NCBI RefSeq assembly: GCF_900100965.1
Contig: NZ_FMUJ01000001.1
Coordinates: 296,272 to 360,271 of the forward strand
From: Variovorax sp. EL159
GTDB lineage: Bacteria > Pseudomonadota > Gammaproteobacteria > Burkholderiales > Burkholderiaceae_C
Length of the DNA stretch: 64,000 bases
Direction: 5' to 3'
Part shown: piece after piece, positions 1 through 11,341 of the stretch
Position numbering within the stretch: the first letter of the stretch is position 1
How the letters are laid out: each line of letters starts with the position of its first letter
Program-made: the position numbers and the translations under genes
Notes under the pieces: model-generated
The model's input: only the letters and a program-made list of their open reading frames with translations
Databases searched by the model: none
What the model was told of the DNA's origin: nothing

Positions 1-462
1 GCGCGCGGCACGGTCGGCTGGATCGAGAACTACCCGAACTCGCGCAACGTGATTCCGGGCCGCGTGCGGCTCAGCGTCGATCTGCGCGCGGCGGACGACG
101 TGGTGCTGTCGGCCATGGACGCGGCGCTGAAGGAAGCGGTGCAACGCATCGCCGCCAGGAGCAAGGTCGAGATGACGGTGGAGCAGGTCGTGTACTTCCC
201 GCCGCAACCCTTCACGCCGAAGCTGGTGTCTGCGGTGCGGGAGGCGGCGCAGGCACAGGGCCTGACGTGGATGAACGTGATCAGCGGCGCTGGCCACGAC
301 GCGGTGTACCTCGCGCGCGTGTGCCCCACCGCGATGATCTTCGTGCCCTGCCTCGACGGCATCAGCCACAACGAGATCGAAGACGCGCAGCCCGAGCACC
401 TGGAGGCAGGTTGCAATGTGCTGCTGCAGGCCATGCTGCAAAGCGCGGGAGTCGTGTCGTGA
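1..462 (+). CDS. M20-family Zn-dependent amidohydrolase (AllC/HyuC-like), 5'-truncated
   Basis: The frame is open from the first base, so this is the C-terminal 153 residues of a longer protein. The visible part fits the end of the dimerisation lid and the second half of the catalytic domain of the allantoate amidohydrolase / N-carbamoyl-L-amino-acid hydrolase branch of peptidase family M20. Family landmarks are NVIPG followed by RLSVDLR, the SGAGHDA loop, and the near-terminal SHNEIED, which holds the conserved His and acidic residue. Family members cleave N-carbamoyl or ureido bonds in the cytoplasm with two bound metal ions. The stop overlaps the GTG start of the next gene (GTGA at 459-462), so it is the first visible member of an operon with a binding protein and an MlrC-like peptidase. 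The exact substrate cannot be read from this fragment. Confidence 0.85.
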   Translation, partial: ARGTVGWIENYPNSRNVIPGRVRLSVDLRAADDVVLSAMDAALKEAVQRIAARSKVEMTVEQVVYFPPQPFTPKLVSAVREAAQAQGLTWMNVISGAGHDAVYLARVCPTAMIFVPCLDGISHNEIEDAQPEHLEAGCNVLLQAMLQSAGVVS

Positions 463-1577
463 AGGCGTGGCGCGGCGCCCTGATGGCGCTGGCCCTGGCG
501 TGGGCCGCCGTGCCGGCGAGTGCCGCCGATCCGATCCTGGTGGGCCAGTCCGCTGTGCTCACGGGGCCGCTGGCGCCCAACAGCCTCGCGTTCATGGAAG
601 GCCAGACGTTGCTGTTCGACCAGTTGAACAAGGCTGGCGGCATCGGCGGGCGACCCGTCAAGATGATCACGTACGACGATGTGTACGTCCCCGACAAGGC
701 CGCGGCCAATGCGGAGAAACTGCTCGGCACCGACCACGTGGTCTGCCTCTTCGGCACCATGGGCACGGGCATCGGCGCGGCCATGGTGCCCGTGGCGGTG
801 AAGTACGACAGCTTCATCTTCGGCGGATTGACCGGTGCGGCGGTGCTGCACGGGCCGAAGGTGCCGATCTACCACGTGCGGGAGTCGTATGCCGACGAAG
901 TGCTGCGCGTGATGACCCACCTGACGACGGTGGGCCTGACGCGCATCGCCATCGTCTCGAGCGACGACGCGTACGGCAAGGGCATCGAGAAAGACGCCGT
1001 GGACGCGCTGCGCAAGAACGGACTGTCCCAGGTGCTGGCGCTGCGCTTCGATCCGCAGGACAAGGAGCCTTCGCGCGCGGCGCAGCAGGTCATTGCCAGC
1101 GGTGCGCAGGCCGTCTACGTCATCGCGGCGGGCATGCCGGCGATCAACATGATCCGGGCGCTGGTCGCCGCGCCGATCCATCCGCAGATCTACACGAACT
1201 CGGTGGCCAGCTCTTTCCTGCTTTACAAGGAGCTTGGCGAGAAGAGCCGGGGCATCGTGCTGTCGCAGGTGATGCCGCCGTTCTGGAAGACCCGCTTTCC
1301 GATCGTCGACGAGTACCAGCGTGCGCGAAAGAGTGCGGGCAGCGAGGGCGAAGGCTCTTACCTCGGGCTCGAGGGCTACATCACGGCCAAGGCCTTTGCG
1401 GAAGCGCTGCAGCGCGTCAAGGGGCCGATCACCACGGAATCGCTCAGGCGAAGCATCGAGAATTCGCCGCCCATGAACCTGGGTGGCTACATGCTGGCGT
1501 TCAAGCCCGACAACCGCAACGGTTCGAATTTCGGTGACATCACGATGCTGGCAAGCGGTGGAAGGTTTGCACAATGA
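459..1577 (+). CDS. ABC transporter periplasmic substrate-binding protein (Leu/Ile/Val-type, Peripla_BP_6)
   Basis: 372 residues beginning with GTG at 459, which overlaps the previous stop as GTGA. An upstream extension in the same frame lies wholly inside the previous gene and lacks a signal peptide, so it was not used. The N-terminus has a basic KAWR start, a hydrophobic core and an ASA-A cleavage site near residue 22. The mature part opens with PILVGQSAVLTGP, typical of class I (type 6) binding proteins, and has the two-lobed layout with GLTRIAIVSSDDAYGKG at the second lobe. Proteins of this family bring amino acids, amides, ureas or small peptides to an ABC permease. No permease or ATPase gene is in the window. 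The neighbours suggest a ligand that is later hydrolysed by the M20 and M81 enzymes, which is inference. Confidence 0.85.
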   Translation: MKAWRGALMALALAWAAVPASAADPILVGQSAVLTGPLAPNSLAFMEGQTLLFDQLNKAGGIGGRPVKMITYDDVYVPDKAAANAEKLLGTDHVVCLFGTMGTGIGAAMVPVAVKYDSFIFGGLTGAAVLHGPKVPIYHVRESYADEVLRVMTHLTTVGLTRIAIVSSDDAYGKGIEKDAVDALRKNGLSQVLALRFDPQDKEPSRAAQQVIASGAQAVYVIAAGMPAINMIRALVAAPIHPQIYTNSVASSFLLYKELGEKSRGIVLSQVMPPFWKTRFPIVDEYQRARKSAGSEGEGSYLGLEGYITAKAFAEALQRVKGPITTESLRRSIENSPPMNLGGYMLAFKPDNRNGSNFGDITMLASGGRFAQ

Positions 1578-3046
1578 AAGTTCTGATCGCCCGTCTCAAC
1601 CACGAGACCAACACCTTCTCGCCCGTGCCCACGCCGCTCGCGGCCTTCGGGCCCGATGGCCCGACCTTCGGCGCGCAGGCCTACAAGGACAACAAGGGCA
1701 TGCGCACCGCGATGTCGGCCTTCATCGACCTGGCCGAGCAGGCCGGTGCCACGCTGGTCACGCCGGTGTCGGCCTCGGCCAACCCGAGCGGGCCGGTCGA
1801 TGCGCAGGCCTACACCACGCTCACGCAATGCATCGTCGATGCGGCGCCGGGCTGCGACGCGATCCTGCTCGACCTGCACGGCGCGATGGTGGCGCAGAAC
1901 AGCGTCGATGGCGAAGGCGACCTGCTGGTGCGGCTGCGTGCCGCGGCGCCCGGCGTGCCCATTGGCGTGGCGCTCGACCTGCATGCCAACGTCACGCCGG
2001 CCATGGTGCAGAACGCCGACGTGGTCGTCGGCTTCAAGACCTATCCGCACATCGACATGTACGAGACCGGCGAGCACGCCGGCCGCCTGCTGTTCGACAT
2101 GCTGGCCGGCCGCAGCAAGCCCGCGATGCGCTGGCACCGGTTGCCGTTGATGGCGCACACGCTGCGCAGCGCGTCGTTCACCGGTGCGATGCAGCGGGCC
2201 ATCGAAGCCGCGCGCGAGGCCGAGAAATCGGAGTCGCTGGCGGTGTCGATCCTCGCGGGTTTCTCGCTCTCGGACATCGAGGCGCCGTGCATGAGCGTGA
2301 TCGTGGTCGATGCGCAATCGCCCGAGCGCGCACAGGCCACGGCCGACCGCATCGCTGGCCAGATGTGGAGCGAGCGCGAGGCCTTCATCTACCGCAGCGA
2401 GCCGCTGGCCGAATCGGTTGCGCGTGCGAAGCTCATCGCCAGCGGCGCTACGCGCCCGGTGCTGCTGCTCGACCATGGCGACAACTGCATGTCGGGCGGC
2501 AGCTGCGACACCATGGACGTGCTGCAGGAGGCGCTGGCGCAAGGGCTGCACGGCATTGGCGTGGGCCCGCTGTGCGACCCCGAGGCGGTGCGCGAGATGA
2601 TCGCGGCGGGCGAGGGCGCGCAGGTGACGGTCGCGCTCGGCAACAAGGTCTCGCTCGAAGGCATCGGCCTTGCGAAGACACCGGTGCGGCTGACCGGCAC
2701 GGTGCGCACCATCAGCGACGGCGAGTACGTGATCACCGGCCCCACCTACACCGGCCAGCGCAGCAGCATGGGCCGCACGGTGCTGTTCGACATCGGCACG
2801 GCGCGCATCGTGGTGACCGAGCGCACGCAGGAGCCGTGGGACATCGGCGTGTTCGAGTGCGCGGGGCTCGATCCGCGAAAGGAGCGCTTTCTTCTGCTCA
2901 AGTCGCGCATGTACTGCCGGCCGGTGTTCGAGCCGCTGTCGGCGGCGCTGGTGGAGTGCGACAGCCCGGGTGTCACCAGTTCGGACTACAGCCTGTTTCC
3001 GTTCAGCAAGGTGCGCCGGCCGGTGTATCCGCTCGACGCGGTCTGA
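1574..3046 (+). CDS. M81-family metallopeptidase, MlrC-like
   Basis: 490 residues; the ATG at 1574 overlaps the stop of the binding-protein gene (ATGA). The N-terminal domain (about 1-295) matches the DUF1485/M81 fold and the C-terminal part (about 300-475) the MlrC_C domain. Visible landmarks are LNHETNTFSP near residue 7, LDLHGAM near 99, LDLHANV about 40 residues later, KTYPHIDMYETGEHAG, and LDHGDNCMSGGSCD in the C-terminal domain. The Asp/His residues of the LDLH and TYPH motifs are the expected zinc ligands. MlrC performs the last step of microcystin breakdown in sphingomonads. Most homologues in soil bacteria sit beside amino-acid or amide transporters and have unknown substrates, so a role in microcystin degradation should not be assumed. 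Length is normal and the gene looks intact. Confidence 0.88.
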   Translation: MKVLIARLNHETNTFSPVPTPLAAFGPDGPTFGAQAYKDNKGMRTAMSAFIDLAEQAGATLVTPVSASANPSGPVDAQAYTTLTQCIVDAAPGCDAILLDLHGAMVAQNSVDGEGDLLVRLRAAAPGVPIGVALDLHANVTPAMVQNADVVVGFKTYPHIDMYETGEHAGRLLFDMLAGRSKPAMRWHRLPLMAHTLRSASFTGAMQRAIEAAREAEKSESLAVSILAGFSLSDIEAPCMSVIVVDAQSPERAQATADRIAGQMWSEREAFIYRSEPLAESVARAKLIASGATRPVLLLDHGDNCMSGGSCDTMDVLQEALAQGLHGIGVGPLCDPEAVREMIAAGEGAQVTVALGNKVSLEGIGLAKTPVRLTGTVRTISDGEYVITGPTYTGQRSSMGRTVLFDIGTARIVVTERTQEPWDIGVFECAGLDPRKERFLLLKSRMYCRPVFEPLSAALVECDSPGVTSSDYSLFPFSKVRRPVYPLDAV

Positions 3047-3115
3047 TCGGATTCCGGCTTCAGCTTCGGGGCTGGAATGTCACTACCATCGCTTGCGCCA
3101 AACACAGGAAACACC

Positions 3116-3481
3116 GTGAAGCGATCTCTGTTCATTCCCGCCGCCTTGCTGGCGCTGTCGTTCGTTGCGCCGGCGCAGGCACAGACCCTCAACTGCAACC
3201 GCGACTTCGCGCAGAGGGGCGATTCCAAGTTCACCATCCTGCAGAAGTGCGGCGAGCCGGTGTTCAAGGACAGCTTCTGCGCCAAGCCCGATCCGAATCC
3301 GCAGGTGATCGTGCCGCCCTCGTCCTCGACGGGGGACAGGACCGTCATCGTGAACAACAACAGCACCTGCGACCAGAGCGAGGAGTGGACCTACCGGCCG
3401 GGCTCGGGCCAGTTCGAGACCATGCTGCTGTTCCAGAACGGCGCGCTCAAGAGCATCCGCTACGGCAGCCGGATTCCATGA
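3116..3481 (+). CDS. DUF2845 secreted small protein
   Basis: 121 residues from the GTG at 3116, chosen because AGGAAA lies just upstream and translation there gives a clean signal peptide (KRSLFIPAALLALSF, then AQAQ) cleaved near residue 23. An ATG at 3077 would add 13 residues in front of the signal sequence. The mature protein begins LNCNRDFAQRGDSKFTIL, followed by QKCGEP, the DUF2845 signature GDSK...KCGEP. It has several cysteines (CNRD, KCGEP, SFCAKP, STCDQSEEW), suggesting disulfides in the periplasm. A serine- and asparagine-rich insert lies between the KPDPN and EEWTY stretches. The function of the family is not established. The gene follows the MlrC gene by about 70 bases and may be cotranscribed. 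Confidence 0.75.
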   Translation: MKRSLFIPAALLALSFVAPAQAQTLNCNRDFAQRGDSKFTILQKCGEPVFKDSFCAKPDPNPQVIVPPSSSTGDRTVIVNNNSTCDQSEEWTYRPGSGQFETMLLFQNGALKSIRYGSRIP

Positions 3482-3572
3482 CCTGAGACGTCATCGACGT
3501 TCGGCGCGTGCGACGCGACCATTCCTTCACCCCGCGATGTTGCGGGTTCAACCCCCGAAAGGAATCGTCACC

Positions 3573-3950
3573 ATGAACACCGCCGCACACGATGCCACCA
3601 CCATTGCCCATGGCTACATTGCCGTCTGGAACGAAACCGACGCTGCACGCCGCGCCGAACTGATCGAGGCCGGCTGGACCGCCAACGCGCACTACGTCGA
3701 TCCACTGGCGCAGGCCAGCGGCCGCGAGCAGATCAGCGCGCTGGTCGGTGCGGTGCACCAGCGTTACCCGGGCTTTCGCTTCAACCTGCTGGGCAAGGCC
3801 GACGCGCATGGCGATCACCTGCGCTTTTCGTGGACGCTGGGCCCGAGCGGTGCCGAAGACCTGATCCAGGGGACCGATTTCGTCCAGCTCGATGCGGGCA
3901 AGCTGCGCTCGGTGACGGGCTTTCTCGACAAGGTGCCGGTTGGCGCTTGA
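3573..3950 (+). CDS. NTF2-like / SnoaL-type polyketide-cyclase-fold protein
   Basis: 125 residues from the ATG at 3573, preceded by AAAGGAAT; the frame can be extended upstream to 3537 but without a better ribosome site. The chain has the alpha+beta cone pattern of the NTF2-like superfamily: an N-terminal helix with IAHGYIAVWNETDAARRAELI, WTANAHYVDPLAQASGREQI, a middle segment GFRFNLLGKADAHGDHLRFS, and a final FVQLDAGKLRSVTGFLDKVP. Many members are ligand-binding or stress-linked orphans without a known reaction. The gene ends about 100 bases from the convergent regulator at 4047-5186, and hairpins between them probably separate the transcripts. Confidence 0.7.
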   Translation: MNTAAHDATTIAHGYIAVWNETDAARRAELIEAGWTANAHYVDPLAQASGREQISALVGAVHQRYPGFRFNLLGKADAHGDHLRFSWTLGPSGAEDLIQGTDFVQLDAGKLRSVTGFLDKVPVGA

Positions 3951-4001
3951 GCATGTGTGCTCCCCGGCTTTACGCACTGCGTACCGTCCCTTGCCGGGGG
4001 C

Positions 4002-4039
4002 AACACCAGCGGGCCGGCGAAACCGGTTCCGTGGTGTTT
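4002..4039. terminator. Candidate bidirectional terminator between convergent genes
   Basis: An interrupted hairpin with outer arms AACACCA (4002-4008) and TGGTGTT (4032-4038) encloses an inner GC-rich stem (CCGG around a CGAAA loop) and ends in TTT on the plus strand. A second pair, CCCCGGC near 3962 and GCCGGGG near 3993, lies just before it. Position between a plus-strand and a minus-strand stop supports a termination role. The U run is short, so this is only a candidate. Confidence 0.4.
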
Positions 4040-4046
4040 CAGGTAT

Positions 4047-5186
4047 TCAGTCTGGCGCGCCTGCCGGCCGCCCGCGCCATAGCTTGCGATAGACCGTCGC
4101 CCGGCTGATGCCCAACGCACGCGCCGCCTCGGCGACGTTGCCGCGGGCATCGGCCACCGCTTTGCGGATGAGCGCGGTTTCCACATCGCGCAGCCTTGGC
4201 CGGGCATCGGGAACCGGGGCGCCCGTGTCGCCGTTGCCACCGCGCTGGGGCCGCACCTGCACCCGCAGGCCCGACCAGAGCGGCACTTCGAGCACCGCAT
4301 CGCCCCGTCGGGCAGCGTCGAACATCATGTGCAGGGGCAGGGCGAACAGGTCGTTGAAATTCAGCGCATGCTGGCTGCGCGCCAACGGCTGGTGCAGCAT
4401 CTGCCGCGCGGCGGCATTGGCGCCGGTGACGCTGCCGCCGGCATCGATGCACAGCAGGCCCTCCGTAGCTTCGCTGCCCGCGCTGCCGGGCCACGCAAGA
4501 TGCAGCAGCAGTTCGCAGGGTTCGCGCATCACCAGCATGTTCTCGATGCTGCGCGCCGACAGCGTGGCCAGGTGCCGCAGCTCGGGCCGCTCGACCACCT
4601 GGACGCCCGTCAGGTCGAGCATGCCGATGCAGTCGCCCCGGGGACCGAAGAGCGGTGCGCCGGCGCAGCTGTAGACGCTGGTGTCGTCGAAGAAGTGCTC
4701 GCCCCGGTGCAGCCACACCGATTCCTGCTCGGCCAGCGCCGTGCCGATGGCCGAGGTGCCGATGGCGCGCTCGGACAGGTCGACGCCGATGCGCCCGATG
4801 TCGCGCGCATAGCGGCTGGCGGCATCGGTGCCGTCGGGCAGCGTGCCCACGTCGACCACGATGCCGTCGGCGTTGGTCAGGATCGCGAAATAACGGGTGT
4901 CGGCGATGGCGCGCGACAGCCGTTCGATGACGGGGCGGGCCGCCGACACCAATGCCCGGTTGCACTCGGCGGTATCGCGGCTGATGGACTGGCTCACCGG
5001 GTCGAAGCTCACGCGTTGCTGGGGGCGCCGGCCGGATTCGAGGCAGCGCTGCCACGAACGGGTGATCCATGAATCGACGCAGGCGTTGCTGCGCGCACGG
5101 GAGGCCTCGCCGTGGATCAGCTCGCGGCGCGCTTGGGCGATGGCCAGGGAGCGCTCAGGCAGTGGCGAAACGATAGGGGAAGGCAT
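4047..5186 (-). CDS. GAF-domain Fis-type (AcoR-like) transcriptional regulator lacking the AAA+ domain
   Basis: 379 residues from the ATG at 5186; a TTG 51 bases upstream could give a longer form. The middle (about 80-210) has a GAF-like sensor region with YFAILTNADGIVVDVG and the AcoR-type signature RDIGRIGVDLSERAIGTSAIG. The C-terminus (about 335-375) is a Fis-type helix-turn-helix, with DVETALIRKAVADARGNVAE followed by ALGISRATVYRKLW. The sigma54-contacting AAA+ domain found in AcoR is absent: there is no Walker A or GAFTGA motif, and a PAS-like segment sits where it should be. It therefore probably acts as a simple DNA-binding activator or repressor. It is transcribed away from the coxSLM-type operon starting at 5366, a common arrangement for this regulator type, so that operon is the likely target. 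Confidence 0.8.
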   Translation of the reverse strand: MPSPIVSPLPERSLAIAQARRELIHGEASRARSNACVDSWITRSWQRCLESGRRPQQRVSFDPVSQSISRDTAECNRALVSAARPVIERLSRAIADTRYFAILTNADGIVVDVGTLPDGTDAASRYARDIGRIGVDLSERAIGTSAIGTALAEQESVWLHRGEHFFDDTSVYSCAGAPLFGPRGDCIGMLDLTGVQVVERPELRHLATLSARSIENMLVMREPCELLLHLAWPGSAGSEATEGLLCIDAGGSVTGANAAARQMLHQPLARSQHALNFNDLFALPLHMMFDAARRGDAVLEVPLWSGLRVQVRPQRGGNGDTGAPVPDARPRLRDVETALIRKAVADARGNVAEAARALGISRATVYRKLWRGRPAGAPD

Positions 5187-5222
5187 CGTGTGAATTCGCG
5201 CGTGTGGGGCGTCTTTTCCCGG

Positions 5223-5238
5223 CTTGCCGAATGGCAAG
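5223..5238. promoter_or_regulatory. Perfect inverted repeat in the regulator/coxS divergent region
   Basis: CTTGCC (5223-5228) and GGCAAG (5233-5238) form a perfect palindrome with a 4-base spacer, in the gene-free stretch between the regulator start and coxS. Fis-type helix-turn-helix proteins bind dyads, so this is a reasonable operator candidate for the adjacent regulator. No convincing sigma54 -24/-12 element was found here. A weak -10-like TAGGAT lies near 5292. Confidence 0.4.
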
Positions 5239-5365
5239 TTGTTTCATTTTGAGAATTTCACGCGGTCTGTGCAAGTGTCAAGGGTTTTGCCTAGGATAGT
5301 GCGAAAGGTGGGCATCCAAGATGCTTTTTGCTGAATCAGCCATCACCTTTCACGGAGACAGCCAC

Positions 5366-5863
5366 ATGCAGGTCGCTTTCAAGGTCAACGGCCGCCCGGT
5401 CACGGTCGACGCTCCTCCCAACACCTTTCTTGTGCACGCGATCCGCGAGCACCTTCACCTGACTGGCACCCACGTCGGCTGCGACACCGCCCAATGCGGC
5501 GCATGCACCGTCCATGTCAACGGCCGAGCCATCAAATCATGCAATGTTTTGGTCGCCCAGGCGGCCGGTGCCGACATCACCACCATCGAGGGCATTGCCG
5601 AAGCCGACGGCACCATGCACCCCATGCAGGCGGCCTTCAAGGAGTGCCACGGCCTGCAGTGCGGTTTCTGCACGCCGGGCATGGTCATGAGCGCCATCGA
5701 CCTGTGCACCCATCACCCGAAGTCGAGCGAAGCCGAGATCCGCGAGCTGCTCGACGGCAACCTGTGCCGCTGCACCGGCTACCAGAACATCGTGAAGGCC
5801 GTGAAGATGGGCGGCGAGGCGATGGCCTCGGGCACCCCGGTCAAAGCCGCCGTCACCGCCTGA
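5366..5863 (+). CDS. coxS: Molybdenum hydroxylase small subunit, [2Fe-2S] protein (CoxS-like)
   Basis: 165 residues from the ATG at 5366, preceded by GGAG; an upstream ATG at 5321 is less likely. The chain carries both [2Fe-2S] sites of the xanthine oxidase family. The N-terminal plant-type cluster uses Cys39, Cys44, Cys47 and Cys59. The C-terminal helical-domain cluster uses Cys99, Cys102, Cys134 and Cys136, within [10 protein letters not shown] and GNLCRCTGY. It passes electrons from the molybdenum site of CoxL to the FAD of CoxM in a cytoplasmic or membrane-associated LMS complex. It is the first gene of the operon, with 13 bases between its stop and the coxL start. Family membership is certain; the substrate of the complex is not known. 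Confidence 0.93.
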   Translation: MQVAFKVNGRPVTVDAPPNTFLVHAIREHLHLTGTHVGCDTAQCGACTVHVNGRAIKSCNVLVAQAAGADITTIEGIAEADGTMHPMQAAFKECHGLQCGFCTPGMVMSAIDLCTHHPKSSEAEIRELLDGNLCRCTGYQNIVKAVKMGGEAMASGTPVKAAVTA

Positions 5864-5876
5864 AGGGAGCCGCATC

Positions 5877-8261
<2,385 letters not shown>

Positions 8262-8281
8262 AACAAAGAAGGAATCACACC

Positions 8282-9073
8282 ATGTATGCCTTCACACTCG
8301 AACGGCCTTCCACCGTGGCCGATGCGGCCAAACTCATCGCCGCCGGTGCCAAGCCGCTGGCGGGCGGGCAGACGCTGCTGGCGTCGATGAAGCTGCGGCT
8401 CTCGGCGCCCGAAAAGCTCGTGGACCTGAGCGGCATCAAGGAACTCACAGGCATCAAGAAAGACGGCGGCAACATCACCATCGGCGCGATGTCGCGTCAC
8501 CTCGACGTGGCGAACAACGCCGACGTCAAGGCCGCCTACCCGGCGCTGGCCGACCTTGCTTCGCGCATCGGCGACCGGCAGGTGCGTGCGATGGGCACCA
8601 TCGGCGGCTCGGTCGCCAACAACGATCCGGCCGCGTGCTACCCGAGCGCGGTGCTGGGGTCGGGTGCCACCGTTGTCACGTCGAAGCGCGAGATCGCCGC
8701 CGACGATTTCTTCCAGGGCCTGTTCACCACGGCACTCGAAGAAGACGAGCTGATCACCGCGATCCGCTTTCCGATCCCCAAGCGCGCCGTGTATGAAAAG
8801 CTGCGCCAGAAGGCATCGAACTTTCCGCTCGTGGGCATCTTCCTTGCGCAGTACGACGGCGGCGTGCGCGTGGCCGTCACCGGCGCGGGCAACGGCGTGT
8901 TCCGCCACACGGGGCTCGAAGACGCGCTGAACAAGAGCTTCACGGCGGCTGCGGCCGCGGCGGTGAAGATCGACGCCAGCGACCTCAACAGCGACCTGCA
9001 TGCCTCGGCGGCGTACCGCGCCAACCTGATCAGCGTGCTCACGCAACGGGCAGTGACCAAGGCGCTGGGCTGA
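8282..9073 (+). CDS. coxM: Molybdenum hydroxylase medium subunit, FAD-binding (CoxM-like)
   Basis: 263 residues from the ATG at 8282, with AGGAA 8-12 bases upstream (in GAAGGAATCACACC). The two FAD-binding signatures of the CoxM/XdhB fold are present: AGGQTLLASMKLRL (about 27-40) and MGTIGGSVANNDPA (about 104-117). The C-terminal CO_deh_flav_C domain follows, with FPIPKRAVYEKLRQKASNFP in its first part. The subunit receives electrons from the iron-sulfur protein and hands them to an acceptor. It is slightly shorter than the 280-290 residues of classical CoxM. The next gene begins 67 bases downstream, after a strong hairpin. Confidence 0.9.
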   Translation: MYAFTLERPSTVADAAKLIAAGAKPLAGGQTLLASMKLRLSAPEKLVDLSGIKELTGIKKDGGNITIGAMSRHLDVANNADVKAAYPALADLASRIGDRQVRAMGTIGGSVANNDPAACYPSAVLGSGATVVTSKREIAADDFFQGLFTTALEEDELITAIRFPIPKRAVYEKLRQKASNFPLVGIFLAQYDGGVRVAVTGAGNGVFRHTGLEDALNKSFTAAAAAAVKIDASDLNSDLHASAAYRANLISVLTQRAVTKALG

Positions 9074-9100
9074 AGAAGCCAGGGCGGCCCTACAGGAGCC

Positions 9101-9127
9101 GGAAGGCGCGAAAAGCTCGCGTCTTCC
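9101..9127 (+). other. Strong hairpin between coxM and coxD
   Basis: GGAAGGCGCGA (9101-9111) pairs with TCGCGTCTTCC (9117-9127) as an 11-bp stem with one G-U pair and a 5-base loop. It ends 13 bases before the coxD ATG, and no Shine-Dalgarno sequence lies between. There is no U tract, so it is not a classical terminator. It could stabilise the 3' end of the SLM message or set the level of the downstream accessory genes. Confidence 0.5.
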
Positions 9128-9140
9128 GCTACGCTTCGCC

Positions 9141-10043
<903 letters not shown>

Positions 10044-10066
10044 ACCGCGGCGGCGCCATCCATCGC

Positions 10067-11281
10067 ATGACCGGCATCCAGCAACTCGGCGACGTCCGCA
10101 GCGGCAAGCTCGCCGGCAACATCACCGCCTTCGGCCGTGCCTTGCGCCGCGCGGGCGTGCGCACCGACGCCATGCGCATCGCGCTCGCCGCCGAGGCCGC
10201 CACGCTGATCGGCGTCGAAGACAAGCTCGATTTGAGTGCTGCGATGGAAGCCGTCATGGTGAGCCGCGAGCAAGACCGCATGGTGTTCCGCGAGCTGTTC
10301 GACGCGTGGTTTCGCGACCCCGAACTGGCCAACAAGCTGCTCGCCCAGATGCTGCCCAGCGCCGAGGGCAAGGCCGAGCCTTCGAAGCGGCGGCCGCGCG
10401 TGCGCGAGGCCCTCACCGCACCGCGCGACCCGGCCAGGCCCGCGCTCGCGGCCAAGCCCGACAAGGAGGTCGAGTTCGATGCCGCCATGACATCGAGCGA
10501 CCGCCAGCGCCTGCAGCATGCGGACTTCAACGCGCTCGGCGCTTCCGAGTACCGGCTGGTCGAGCGGCTGGCGCGCGACATCCGCCTACCCATTCCCGCG
10601 CTGCCTTCGCGCCGCCTGCGCGTGGCCAGCGATGCGGGCCAGCAGCATGCGCGCATGCACTGGCCCGGCGTGCTGCACGAAGCCGCGCGCACCGGCGGCG
10701 AGATCCTGCGCCTGCCACGGCTGGCCCGGCGCGAGCAGCCCTTGCCGCTGCTGGTGCTGGTCGATGTGTCGGGCTCGATGGAGCGCTATGCGCGGCTGCT
10801 GCTCGCGTTTCTTCACGCGGCCACGCGGCGGGCTGGTCGGCGCGACGTGTTCGCCTTCGGCACCCGGCTGACCGACCTGACGCCGGCCTTCCGGCTGGCC
10901 GACACCGACGCCATGCTCGGTGCCGCGAGCCTCGCCATCGACGATTTCGCGGGTGGCACGCGGCTGGGCAGTTCGCTGGCCGAGCTGCGCCGTTCTCACG
11001 CCCGCCGCCTGATCGGCCGCCGCACGCTGGTGCTGGTGATCAGCGACGGGCTGGACACCGGCGAGCCCGCCATGCTCGAAGACGAACTGCTGTGGCTCAA
11101 GCGCCATTCGCGCCGCCTGCTGTGGCTCAACCCGCTGCTGCGCTTCGAGGGCTACGCCCCTCTGGCGCGTGGGGCCAGCGTGCTGCACCGGCAAGCGGAC
11201 GCGATGCTGGCGGTCCACAATCTCAGTGCGCTCGAACAGCTGGCCGCCAGCCTCGCGGCCCTCATGCGGTCTGGCCGATAG
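10067..11281 (+). CDS. coxE: VWA-domain protein CoxE-like
   Basis: 404 residues from the ATG at 10067. The same frame stays open far upstream but only as an out-of-frame overlap of coxD, so the longer version was rejected. The C-terminal half is a von Willebrand factor A domain with the metal-ion adhesion motif DVSGSM at residues 233-238 and a later VISDGLDTGEP. The N-terminal part matches the helical CoxE-type region. It is the partner of the MoxR ATPase in maturing molybdenum hydroxylases. The neighbours on both sides and the operon order D-E-G match cox accessory operons. Confidence 0.88.
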   Translation: MTGIQQLGDVRSGKLAGNITAFGRALRRAGVRTDAMRIALAAEAATLIGVEDKLDLSAAMEAVMVSREQDRMVFRELFDAWFRDPELANKLLAQMLPSAEGKAEPSKRRPRVREALTAPRDPARPALAAKPDKEVEFDAAMTSSDRQRLQHADFNALGASEYRLVERLARDIRLPIPALPSRRLRVASDAGQQHARMHWPGVLHEAARTGGEILRLPRLARREQPLPLLVLVDVSGSMERYARLLLAFLHAATRRAGRRDVFAFGTRLTDLTPAFRLADTDAMLGAASLAIDDFAGGTRLGSSLAELRRSHARRLIGRRTLVLVISDGLDTGEPAMLEDELLWLKRHSRRLLWLNPLLRFEGYAPLARGASVLHRQADAMLAVHNLSALEQLAASLAALMRSGR

Positions 11282-11341
11282 CCGGGCCAGCCAGGCCAGC
11301 CACACCCGCAACGCCAGCCAGAAAGAACCAAGGAAGACACG

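Noticed and set aside
1574..3046. A microcystin-degradation (mlr) locus
   Set aside because: Only an MlrC-like gene is present; mlrA, mlrB and mlrD are not seen, and MlrC homologues are widespread outside that pathway.
5187..5365. A sigma54 promoter for the coxS operon
   Set aside because: A TGGCAA near 5233 lacks a properly spaced TTGC, and the regulator has no sigma54-activating domain.
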